From Porogramme epimiltina (lineage: Eukaryota > Basidiomycota > Agaricomycetes > Polyporales > Polyporaceae), in contig FTLJ01000209.1 of NCBI GenBank assembly GCA_900155495.1, forward strand, positions 1-63,944: DNA of 63,944 bases, written 5' to 3'. This document shows positions 51,031 to 61,484 of the stretch, piece after piece. The notes under the pieces are model-generated. The model was given only the letters and a program-made list of their open reading frames with translations, was not told the DNA's origin and did no database searches. The first letter of the stretch is position 1. Each line of letters begins with the position of its first letter. The position numbers were made by a program, and so were the translations under genes.

Positions 51031-52272
51031 CTACTTGACGTCGTTGCACTCACAACCCTTCTCCTTGCCACCCTTATCGAGCCAGCTGCGACCGCAATGG
51101 TCGCACCAAGCGCGACGACCACCCTCGACGCCGATCGACGAGCCCGTCGACAAAGCCGTCACCGACTCAGCACGATGGATGGACACCATGTGGCGAGTAA
51201 GATCGTGCTTGCGGCTGAACGAGCGACCACACGACTTGTGGTGACAAGCGTACGGCTTGAGGCGGTTGGGGTCATGCGTCTGAATGTGGGTCTTGAGGTT
51301 GTAAGCACGAGCGAAAGCTATGGCAACGTCCATCAGCACAGGTTCTCGGAAGGAATACTAAACGAATTTACCCCGGGGGCACGTGGGACATTGGTACTTC
51401 CTCTTGGGGTCGTCGTGCATGCTGTCCATCTTCGCACGCTGAGCGGTGAGAGACGGGTGCGAGACACCGGAGGGGTGCGACAACGCAGACAACTGAGGGG
51501 AGACGCTCGCGGTGGAACGTGCCTGCGGGGCCTGGTGGACGACACGGCCACCGTTGGCGTACTTGTTGATTTGCACCTGCGCCTGCGGGTAGTAGTCGGA
51601 CGCGCTGCTGCTGAGGCGGACCTGCTGCGGCTGGGGATCATAATCGGAGAAGGAGCCGCGCGACGAGTAGCCGGGGGAGTACGAGGAGATGTTCGGGACG
51701 CTGCCCGGGGAGCTGCGGATAGAAGGCGACGACGGGAGAGCGCCGAAGGAGTTGGGGTCCTCGGTGGGCATGGCCATGCGCTGGAACTCCATGTCGAGTT
51801 GCTCTTGGGTGAGGGAATAGACGCTGGGGGTAAAGTTGGGCGTGGGAGACTGGCCCTGGGCGTTGGCGTTGAAGTTGTAGTAGCTTTCAGAACGACTGGA
51901 GATACTGTCGTTGTAGACAGAATCATAACCCGACACCGACTCAGACGAGACGGTGAAGGAGGAGGGCGGCCCGAAGGTGGGGGTGGTGGAGCGGTAGAAG
52001 CTGAAGTCGGGGTTGTCGATAGGGAGGAGGCTCAGCTCTGCGTCGAAGGCGGCAAGGGAGTTGTCGATTTCGAGCTCGAACTGGTCGGGGTGAGGAGCTA
52101 CGACGTCGATGCCGGCTTGGGAGTAGGAGAAGAAGTCGTAGGACTGCTTGTGGTTGTCGTTGCCGTCGAGGGCGATGGTGGTGGGTGGGGCGTTGTCAAG
52201 CTTGTTGTGATAAGCTTGAGGCTCGAAGGCAGCGGACTGGGGGTAGAACTGGGCGAAGGCTGGGTCGTCCAT
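51031..52272 (-). CDS. C2H2 zinc-finger transcription factor (Crz1-like)
   Basis: Predicted DNA-binding regulator. Starts MDDPAFAQFYPQSAAFEP at 52272. The first 300 residues are disordered and rich in Ser/Pro/Tyr/Gln, as in an activation region. One intron (around 51305-51360) interrupts the first finger; splicing joins CPTCPR to AFARAYNLKTHIQTH, a C2H2 finger, followed by CHHKSCGRSFSRKHDLTRHMVSIH, a second finger with longer spacing. The C terminus has an extra cysteine group (WCDHCGRSW ... GCEC). About 395 residues, stop at 51031-51033. The two-finger arrangement near the C terminus recalls Crz1/Prz1 calcineurin targets, but no clear calcineurin docking motif was identified, so the name is tentative. 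Confidence 0.82.
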
Positions 52273-52620
52273 GGTCGGGACGGGGGATGTTTATAGCTGC
52301 GGAAGGGAGTATATGAATGCGGGCGGAGGGAGGTGAGGAGAAGGAGTGCAAGATGGTGGTGGAAAGAAAAGGAGGGATGCTGCGGAGTATCGCACACGTC
52401 TCGTCTTCCCATGGCTCCCAGGGTGCTGTGCCGTCGTCTGCCGAAAGGGGCGCCGCCAAGCGCCGAGCCGAAAGGGGGGGCGATGCCTTTTTGGGGAGCC
52501 CAGCAACGCGCCATCGAGCCAACGGCCTTTTCCTGGCCCACCGACGGCCCACACTGCTCGAGTCTCGTCGGCCTGATTGCATCGCAGGCATCCCGTTTAA
52601 TCTCGCCATATCCACTTCCG

Positions 52621-52644
52621 TGTCCGTGTCCGTGTCCGTGTCCG
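52621..52644. repeat. (TGTCCG)4 hexanucleotide repeat
   Basis: Four perfect tandem copies, about 350 bp upstream of the zinc-finger start codon. Confidence 0.9.
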
Positions 52645-53951
52645 GGACACATCCGGCGCCTCGGCCGCACCCGGGGCCCCGCCGCCGTGCCCCACTGACG
52701 CAACACTCCCGGGCCAGCGTCCTTGTCCGACACTCGGCACCGCCCAACAGGCCCAGTGACTCGCCCACTTACGACCCCGCCAGAGCCCACGAGGGCTCCT
52801 GACAGCGCGCGCCCCCCGGCGCCAGCGGCCAGAGCCTGTCAATGTCCTGGCGTTCTCTGCTATCACCCATCTCGCCGACTGAGAGCGGTCACGCCCCCGT
52901 CCCGATCCGGATCCAGGTCCCCTCTGCCTCGCCCTCCCCCCCGGACTCCCCTCAAAGTCGCCAGAGCCACCCCAGGGCATCCGCCGCGAATCACCCTCAT
53001 CAGCTTCGCTGCCAAACCGTATCCCAGTTCTATCAGCAGCCCGCGCCCCCCTCCTCCTTCGCCTCTGCACAGCCCCACCCGAGCCCTCTCCCCGCTTTTT
53101 CCAATTATCTCCCCAAACACACCGCCGCCCCCAACATCCTCGCCCTTTTCGACCTAATTGTGATCCCCCCTCCGTTCTCTTTCTGTCTTCCCACTACCCG
53201 ACTTTTCCCCTTCCCGACACTCTTACGCAACCCCCCTCCGTTCCTGATCGGATTCCCCTTCAATGGCCCCCGCTCCATTTGCCCCATGCTTTTCCGAGCC
53301 ACAATACTCCTTCTCCAACTCGTTCTAACACATGTCTCCCAGAACCTTCTCGCGTACCGTTTCAGAACCATGCCCCTCCAGCCTGGCCTGGATCCGGCTT
53401 TGTCACATACAGAACCCTCTCGTCCCGAAGCCCAATGTGCACGTTCTTTCTTCACCTCAGGAGCTCCGGTCCCACCCAACTAGCCGACGGCTGTCATCTC
53501 CGACCTAAGGCGCCCTCTCCCCGAGAAGCCATCGAGCGAATTCGACAAGCTGCAGCAGCATAACATGCGTTACCCGTGCTGCGTCAGGGTATGTCAGGGT
53601 TCGCGGTGGTTGTGCCCTTCTCTTCCCATCAATACGGCGAACAGCCTCGCCGCGGATCCTTCGATTGATCTTGTGCGCACACAGAGTGCTCCCCTCAGCC
53701 TCTACCGCAATAATTCTCCAGATCATCCCCCTCCATCGCCATCTGTCAAATTACCAAGCTATCCCCAAGACATCCACCTCACTCTGCCCTTCAAGCATCA
53801 CAGCGGACATAGTGTGCCAGTAACGCGACGAATCTCACCATCATTCGGTACCACTTCTAGCGCGCCCCACTGTCCTAACGAGGACACGGTGCCTTCCGTG
53901 CGGTCAATCTCGACCTTCAAGCGATCTGAGACGCGGTGAGCCTGTCGGAAC

Positions 53952-54487
53952 TGCATCCGTCGACAAGGTGGACTCTACCGCATCGACGGATGCAATAGGC
54001 CGTTTCCCGGCCGAGTGGAGCAGAGGCTGACCGAGCAGCGCCATCGCGTCCGCCCATGGCCCATTGATGGGCGGACGACCCCCCTGGGAGGTTGTGCCGG
54101 CAATCTACTAAGATCGCACTCCAGGTCGGCGTTCGCCTAACTGAGAAGGGCCGGCGGGGACGTTACGCCAGCGTCCGAGCCCGGGTCGGCACAGCAGTCG
54201 ACCACTTCGATTGTCTTGCGGCCCTAGTCTGCCAAGCGCTGCGTCCGCGAGAAGGGGAGGCGCAGCGCGCAGTTAAGCAATCCCGTATATTTACCGCTCA
54301 GTGAAGGCCTTTCTAGGTGCTAATGGGCCCTAAAGGTCCTATTGCCATTGATTGTCCTCTCCAGTTTCAAACTGCAGTGAACTTACGACCTGGGCTGTCC
54401 TATTATGATTCATTGTCTTCCGGACGCCTGTGTGTGTAACGACCGAGAAGAACCGTATCTCGTGATGTAGCTCTGCCGTTACATCAC
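53952..54487. repeat. Cluster of perfect inverted repeats (possible hairpins)
   Basis: Four hairpin-forming repeats in 536 bases: a 12-bp stem at 53952-53963/53983-53994 with a 19-nt loop; a 5-bp GC stem at 53998-54002/54008-54012; an 11-bp stem at 54047-54057/54067-54077 with a 9-nt loop; and an 8-bp stem at 54462-54469/54480-54487 with a 10-nt loop. No known RNA family is recognised. Confidence 0.6.
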
Positions 54488-57002
54488 CACCCCCCGGAGC
54501 TCTGGTACGTGACTATCCCAACAATGCCCCGGCGAGCGAAATTGACCGCATGCAATACGCTTCCGCCATTTTTTTCCTCAGTTCAATAGCGTCCGCCTCG
54601 GGGCGCGCGGGGTGGGCCTGCTACCCTCGCATTGTACACATCGCGCTTTCGGGGTATCCGGATCCCCGGCGAACTTATCTGGGGGAGGTGAATTGTTCAT
54701 CACGTCCGAAGCTCAGGGCCACCGCGCAACAATCACCGCACCGAACCTTACTGGCGAGGAGTCGTATGCAATGCATTGCTCCCACCAGCAGTGCGCGTCA
54801 TTGCCAGCCCCAGCCCCTGCCCCAGAGCCCGTGTTGTTGTCTTCTTCTGGGCCGTGCCGACCTAGCGGACTCGTCTCGTTGGTGCGTTCTCACTGCTGTT
54901 TTGCTCCGTGCCCGTATTTGGCACCCCCTTCGTCATTCTCGTCTTTACGCCACGCTTCTGTCAGTTAGCGTTGCGTTGGTGCGGCACAGACACGAAGGCG
55001 CCGACCACCACGCCTCAGGGAACGCGCCCAGAGGCAGAGGGGCTCTCTGGACATTGGGCGCATGATCTTCATATTGAAGGGCAAACAATGCGAGGCGTGC
55101 GCGCTGCGCCCGGCGTCCTTCGACTTCGAAGCACGCGGGTTATCCTGGAACGCCCTTGTGGCGCCAGCGGCGTCGCTTCTCTGAATGTACGAGGAAGGGT
55201 CATCGGCTGATTTGCTCCCTTGCTCGTCGTTCTGGGCTGGGCGGTGTGCGTTCCCCCCGACCCTACTGCCTCCTCCGGGCGCGCACGTTTCCATGGCGGC
55301 CGTGCTCTAACTGACGAAAAGCCCACGGATTCATAGGATACGGCAGACGAGACCGGGTGGCCCCGCCGCTCTCACCCACGTCAGGACGGTCTCCATGCCA
55401 CCAACTCATGGCGGACGGACCGCTGTGGGGCGCATTGCGCAAGGCGTCCGATCCTTCAGAGAAGACGCGCGAATAGCTGGGAGCTGGGAGCCTCGCGGGA
55501 ATCGCGCTGCGTGACGCGGCCGGCGCGCAGACGTGGCCCCGGCCGGCCGCGAGGGGGCAGACAGACGGGCGAGGGGGAGGAGGGCGAGAAGACGCCGTAA
55601 GGGGACCCTGCAGCTCGCACTCACTAGCTCCTTCCGAGCCACATCGGAGCGTCCGAGGTGGCCGCTCGGGCGCGTTTCCGGAATGCCCCTCGCCCACCCT
55701 AACGGTGTTCCGTCGCGCGCACGCACCCGCAATCCCGCACGTACGCCCGCCCCCCGCCGAGTATTCCGGACAAGGCCTCCTCCCCCGCTGGGCGCGCGCT
55801 GGGCCGAGCCGCCGCGCCCGCTTCCTGGGCCGCGCCGCCGCCGCTCATTGCACGCTAGCCGCATCGCGCCCGTCCTCGTGCCGCGGGCCCGGGGCAGGGG
55901 CGGGCGCGCACCATCACGCGTCTTTAGCATTTAGGGCTTTCCTTCCCGCGCGCCGCGGGGAGGGGGGAGGGACCAACAGCGTGCTGCGCGGTGGCGGGGG
56001 CGCCGCCGGGGGAGAGGAGGCGAAGCGAGGGCTGCGAGCCTCGAGACGTCGTCGGCGACCCCGCGAGCAGTTCTGGCGCTGCCACCCGCAAGGCACGGGA
56101 AGCGCCCCGCCCCGGGCGTGCGGGGCTGGCAAACGTGGTGGCCGTGCACCCAGGGGGGGCGAGGGACACGCGACTGCGCGCTCGGGCCGCTGCGCTCTTG
56201 AGTCTCGAGGGCGGAAGCGCGACGTCCAAGTTAACGTTCAAAGCCCGCGCGCTCCCGTGGGCGTGCGGCGCGGACAGATGCCGCGCCGGCCTCGACGCGT
56301 GGGGACTCGCGTACGGTGACAGGAATGGCAGTTCGGGCGCGCGAGCCGCGCCTGGTCGCGAAGAGTGTGCGTGTGCCCGCCGGTCGCGACGGAAGATGGG
56401 CTAGTGCGATTTGTTCTGGACGCGGAGGACGAAGTGGGATCCCATCGCGTGCGAGCTCATATTGGGGTCGGATGTCAGGTGAGGGTGATGGACGCCCTGG
56501 TCGAGTCAGAGGGGGTTCGGTCGGTAGCGAGAAGGACGCCTTCTTTGATGAGCAGGCACGGGTACGCCCTGGGGTATTTGGGGTCGGATTGTGTACCGAT
56601 ATCGCGGACAAAGGGGAGGACAGAATAATGAATGATCACGCCCGTGGACGGGAGTGTTGTGCGGCGTTGGACCGACCGTCTCGTCTTGGCTCGTCTACCC
56701 CGCCCCCGCCGCCGGCGGGCCCACCAGATGTGGCTGGAGCGGAGCCTGGCCGGCCGGCCGATCGCCCGTGTCCAGATCGGGAAGGCGCGATCAAGAGCAT
56801 AGCCATCCCATAGTGATGGTGACTTTCCCCCGCTGATCTAGCGCCCGGCGGACTAGGTTCATTCTCTCCACCCAGCTCAGACCCTGCTATTCCCAAGCCG
56901 CACTCCCAGCAGGCCCTTTCTCCCGGTCCACTGTCCGGATAGCGGTACTACTACACTCTATACCCCTTCTGTCTTTCGCGGCCCTCGGTTTCATCCGCAT
57001 AC

Positions 57003-59616
57003 ATGCGCCTTTCTGCGTCGCTACGACGCCCCGTCGCCCTCGTGGGGTTGTTTACATCCCTCCCCCAGGTGCTGGCATCTGGACAGGTTCCGATTGTAGA
57101 CGGCGTGATTGGTGCAGTGCCACGCCCTGACACGCTAACAACCTCAACCCCCGCCATCCTAGCCGCTACCGGGACCGGCGCGCTCTCTTCAGCTACGACA
57201 CCGGGCCAACTCCGTGTCGTCGAGAACAGCGGTGTGTGCGAAACGACCCCGGGGGTCTATCAAGCGTCAGGTTACGGCGACCTCACCGCTAACCAGAGCC
57301 TTTGGTCAGTCGGCGCCTCGCTCTTGCAACTCTCCATACTCACAGGTCGCGGCTACGCTCCGCTTGTCGGACGCGCCCTCATTTTCCTCGCTAACGACAC
57401 ATTGATGCCCTCGTCCTTCGCCTTCTATCGCATCTTCTAGGTTCTGGTTCTTCGCGGCGCGGGAAAACCCCGACACAGCGCCCCTTTCAATATGGCTCAA
57501 CGGCGGTGTACGTATACCAGAATATTCCGCCTCTCACGGAACGTTCGCTGACTTGCGCCGCACTGTCAGCCTGGGAGTTCTTCCATGATTGGGCTTCTCC
57601 AGGAGAACGGCCCCTGCAGAATCACGAATGACAGTAGCAGTGTTACTCTCAACCCGTACTCTTGGAACAACGTTTCGAACGTGTGAGCCCCACCCGTGAC
57701 ACATCCGACCGCCGGATATGCCTTCCATACCCAACTTTGATTCTAATATCTACCTTGTCCTTCTCAGGTTGTATCTTGATCAGCCCGTTGGTGCAGGCTA
57801 CTCTTATGGCGAAACCGTCGTTGGAACCTCGCAAGAAGCCGCGGAGGGCATATGGACGGTAGGAACTGAAATACCCCCTTTGGTGCTCCACCAAGGGTCT
57901 GTGATAGATTATCTCACGAAACGTGTTCTCTAGTTCCTCCAGATGTTCTTCGCGGACTCCAGATTCTCCAAGTACAAGACGAATGACTTTGCCCTCTGGA
58001 CGGAATCGTAAGCAGTGCCTCGCGGTGATGTATCAATTCTTTGCACAGCATCACTGAATCGTGATCCGACCCCAGCTATGGAGGTCACTATGGCCCTACA
58101 ACCGCTGCGTGAGTGACAATCAATGTGATTGTGTTCGTCGTCTCACCCGGCCTGCGGGGTCACCTCATTCAGGTACATTTTGGACCAAAATGCAGCTATC
58201 ACCAATGGGACCACAAACGGCACCACTATCAACCTGAAGTTCTTGGGTATCGGGAATGGCATCACGGTTAGTCAGATGGACAAAAAATACTCCCAGGCGG
58301 GAAGTTCAAACCGCAGTCTGACATACTCTTTCTGGAATTAGGACCCTCTTGTGCAGTACCCCGGCTACCTCGCTTATGGCGCGTCGAACCCGTGCGTGCG
58401 GAAATGACTGCCGCTACGCCACGTTCAGAACACGTTGACTAACAACGTTCCTTTTTAGCTACCATCCGACGGTCTCCGATTCTGTCATACAGTCAGCGAC
58501 CAACGTCTGGAACGCCACTGGTGGCTGTAAAGATCTGGTACGTTCTCAGGAACTAGCTGCGGAGTCCCGATCCTTTGTTAAGCACCTGCACAGATCACCA
58601 GCTGTTACAATACCAGTGCAGAGGATGTTTGCTCGAAAGCACAGAGTGTCTGTAACAACGGCATTCTGTCCACGGTGTTGGGGCCGTACGATCCGTACTA
58701 CATCCTCAGCTTCTACCCGGACTCTTACCCTCCAGATATCACCAAGTTCTTGAACGATGACACCCTCAGGTCCAAGATCGGTGCCCAGTCCTCATGGGTC
58801 ATGAGCAGCAACAGCGTCTATTACAATTTCGCCGCTACCGGTGACTGGATGCACAACTCGAGGCCATTGCTCGAGAAAGCCATCGATGCTGGCGTGCGAA
58901 CAATTGTCTACGATGGCGACGTGGTGCGGATGGGCAACTCGGCTTCTCAAATTCGTATACCCCTGACTCACTAAGCGGTGTACAGGATTACATTCTCAAC
59001 TACGTCGGTGTCGAGGCTATGGTAAGCTCACTGCGACCTGCTGCGGCCGATATGCTCATGACTGACGTGCGTGCGGTGTGGCGACCCAGGTCGACACCCT
59101 CCAAACTAAATTTACTGACGAGTACTCGAAGCAAGAGTTCACCAACTACACCGTTGCCGGCCAGGTCACTGGCATCTACAAGAACGCTGGCACGTTCTCG
59201 TACGTCCGCATCTATGGCGCGTGAGTTTCGAGCTTCTCTCCCATCAGATCCCCGGACGAAACGGAGTAGACGAACGCAAAGCTGACTTCTGTTCCTTTCT
59301 CCCTCTCAATTGCCTATTGCACCCCCAATGCTTCCCGCGCACTCTGGTCATTGATCCTAACAGCGGCCACGAGGTTCCTGCGTACTCGCACGGCACGCTC
59401 GCCGTGGGCCAAGCGGCGTTCCAGATGTTTTCGCAGATCATGAGCAACAACTCCCTCTCGTCCACCGACGGGTCTGGCGGTACCCTCACCGGGACAACCA
59501 CTAGCTCGACCTCGCAGGCAACGTCCAAGCCTAACTCCTCGCCCTTGGACGCAGCTGGATCGCTCTGGAGTGTACTCGTGTCTGGCCTCGTGGCGCTTGT
59601 GGTTCTTCCGTTCTGA
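57003..59616 (+). CDS. Secreted serine carboxypeptidase (S10 family) with GPI-like tail
   Basis: Extracellular or wall-bound exopeptidase. Starts [15 protein letters not shown] with a signal peptide ending near VLASGQ. After a variable N terminus the S10 fold follows: [38 protein letters not shown] joined by splicing to [16 protein letters not shown]. Next are [14 protein letters not shown], catalytic serine in [11 protein letters not shown], catalytic aspartate in [14 protein letters not shown] and catalytic histidine in [12 protein letters not shown]. Several NxS/T sites and four or more cysteines fit secretion. The C terminus is Ser/Thr-rich with a hydrophobic end ([17 protein letters not shown]), which suggests GPI anchoring and is not usual for vacuolar carboxypeptidase Y. 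About 560 residues, ten or so introns, stop at 59614-59616. Confidence 0.92.
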
Positions 59617-61170
59617 CCCTGCGCTCTCATGTGGGGACCGGTGCTGCGGCGTCTTCCCGACCCTTCTCATCTGCGAGTGACGTTGATGTAACTGTCTGAT
59701 TTGTCTGTACACCTACCCTAGTCCTGTGTCTGTCTCAGTGTTTCCATTTTGTGGAGGACAATATCGGATATTTTCCTGCAACGCTTGGCATTGCCCGTAT
59801 CATGCGCGCGCCGCGTGCCGTCGGCCCAAACCTCTTCGATAAGATCTTCTCAAAAGACACTGCGGTACATTCAAATCTAGGATCGTCGGAACTTCCGCCG
59901 CAGAGGGACTCGTCGAAATGGAGCTCGTCCCCTGTCGCCGGTCGTAGCGCCTTACCTGAACGCTGTTACACAAGCGCGCCTCGTGGCATTGCATCCGCAT
60001 CGGACGGAGCAACAGTCGCCCTCGCCCTCGCGGGCTCACCCGGAGCGCAGACTCGGTCTCTTAACCATCGCCCATGGGACGCGTTTCACGCATCAGGCAA
60101 CGCCGCTGCCCCAGGTAGCGCATCCGGTGAGCTCTATCACTCGGAGACGATGGACAGGCCTTCGGAGGGACCGAACGGGTCCCCCGAGAAACTCGGCCGA
60201 GGACCCCGCACGTGGGCGGGTCTGGGGCGGCAAACCCCTACCCCCCTTCTCCTCACCGCAGGCGCGAGCCTCCTTGCCGGCCTGTCTTCCGCCGCACGCA
60301 CCCTGCGTTTCATTTCACTGTTGGCGCAGCGCCGCAGCCCGGTCGCTGGCGGATTTTGATTATGAGGAGGGAACCTTGCGACGTCGCTGGCCGCGGCTCT
60401 GATCATCTTCTCGAGCCCGTCTTCCGAGGGGGAGAAGCGTCGTCGTCCGCGGCCGCGGCCGCACCCGCGACCCACAGTGGGCGGGGGAACCCCGGCGTTC
60501 TGAATGCAGTATGTGCTGGGCCCCTGGGGCTGGGGGTGGGGTGGGGGCGCGCTGCAGGATCTGATCTGTCGCTCCCAGTTCGGGTGGCAGATCGGTGACG
60601 CACTCGGTGCCACCTGAAGGGTGATGATGGTGAGCTTGGGGATGTTCCGCCGACAGGGCTCGAGCCGTGGTGAGGGTAAGGACCCCGGACGTCGGACCCA
60701 CAGAAGGACGTGAAACGCACGGCGGTCGTACCGCGGCCCCCAAATAGACGTCGAGAAGCGAATTGTGCGGCCCTGCAATGGTGGGGTATCTCATAGGTGA
60801 TGCAGAAGGTGCGTCAGCCGGCGGGGGCCAGTGCAGCGTGAGGTAAAACTGGGCGTCCCGACATTGGGCTCCCCGGTGGTGCCACTTCGGCGGCCCGCCG
60901 CCGCTTTGAACTCCGAGCCCTCGTGAACAATGAAACAATCTTGGATAGGAGCCACTGGGTGATACTGCAGATAATTTGGGCACCGGATTGCGACTTCCCG
61001 GTTTCTCAAGAAGTCGTGGTTATACTGAACGCCGGCGCCGGGCCCGCCGGTGGATGCGATCGATGATGTGGCGTCGCAGTTTTGAACTTGGAAGAACGGA
61101 AATTATTCAATATTTGCAGAATTGACTTCCTCCAGTCCGATGTAGCAGCTACATTGTCATAATTTTCAAC
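59617..61170. other. Intergenic region between carboxypeptidase and tRNA-Lys copy 3
   Basis: About 1.55 kb with no recognised gene. Open frames at 59.98-60.98 kb are GC-driven and overlap on both strands. A (GCGGCC)-type alternating GC block lies near 60450-60465. Confidence 0.5.
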
Positions 61171-61252
61171 GCCCGCCTAGCTCAATCGGATAGAGCGTCA
61201 GACTCTTAAGGCGGGTGATCTGAAGGCTGCGAGTTCGACCCTCGCGGTGGGC
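61171..61252 (+). tRNA. tRNA-Lys (CUU) with 9-nt intron, copy 3
   Basis: Identical over all 82 bases to the copies at 25781 and 45061, intron at 61209-61217. Followed by TAGTCA and a T5 run as Pol III terminator. Lies 232 bp beyond the stop of the convergent NRAMP gene. Confidence 0.97.
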
Positions 61253-61484
61253 TAGTCATTTTTGCTTGGTCATAGCCCCATCAACTTGACCTCAAGTTAC
61301 ACGGGATCCCAGCATCTATTCTTCGCAGCTAGAAGTACAACTACGGATTTTCCCTTCATCACCGCGATGAGAAGTATTTTGAAGAGCAGCCCTGAATTTG
61401 ATAAATAGCGCAGAAGAGATCCAGAACTACATCGAACTAGAAGTACAGTGGCAAATAAACAGTCCTATCTTCGGCCGTCCGCTC

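Larger units (their letters stand above)
52273..57002. other. 4.7-kb gene-free region between divergent zinc-finger and carboxypeptidase genes
   Basis: No protein gene is recognised. The many open frames are GC-driven, Arg/Pro/Ala-rich and mutually overlapping. Notable content: a (TGTCCG)4 repeat at 52621-52644, strong pyrimidine bias on the plus strand around 52.87-53.6 kb, and a group of perfect inverted repeats at 53952-54487. The ends must carry the promoters of both flanking genes. Confidence 0.55.

Noticed and set aside
50998..52296. 432-codon plus-strand frame
   Set aside because: It is the antisense shadow of the C2H2 factor gene, whose fingers and splice site are clear on the minus strand.
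54550..55065. 171-codon frame with a signal-like N terminus
   Set aside because: The hydrophobic start is short and the rest is low-complexity Arg/Pro/Leu/Ala without a family match; no splice pattern supports extension.
55406..56404. Several long frames on both strands around 55.4-56.4 kb
   Set aside because: Mutually overlapping and strongly basic, explained by GC content.
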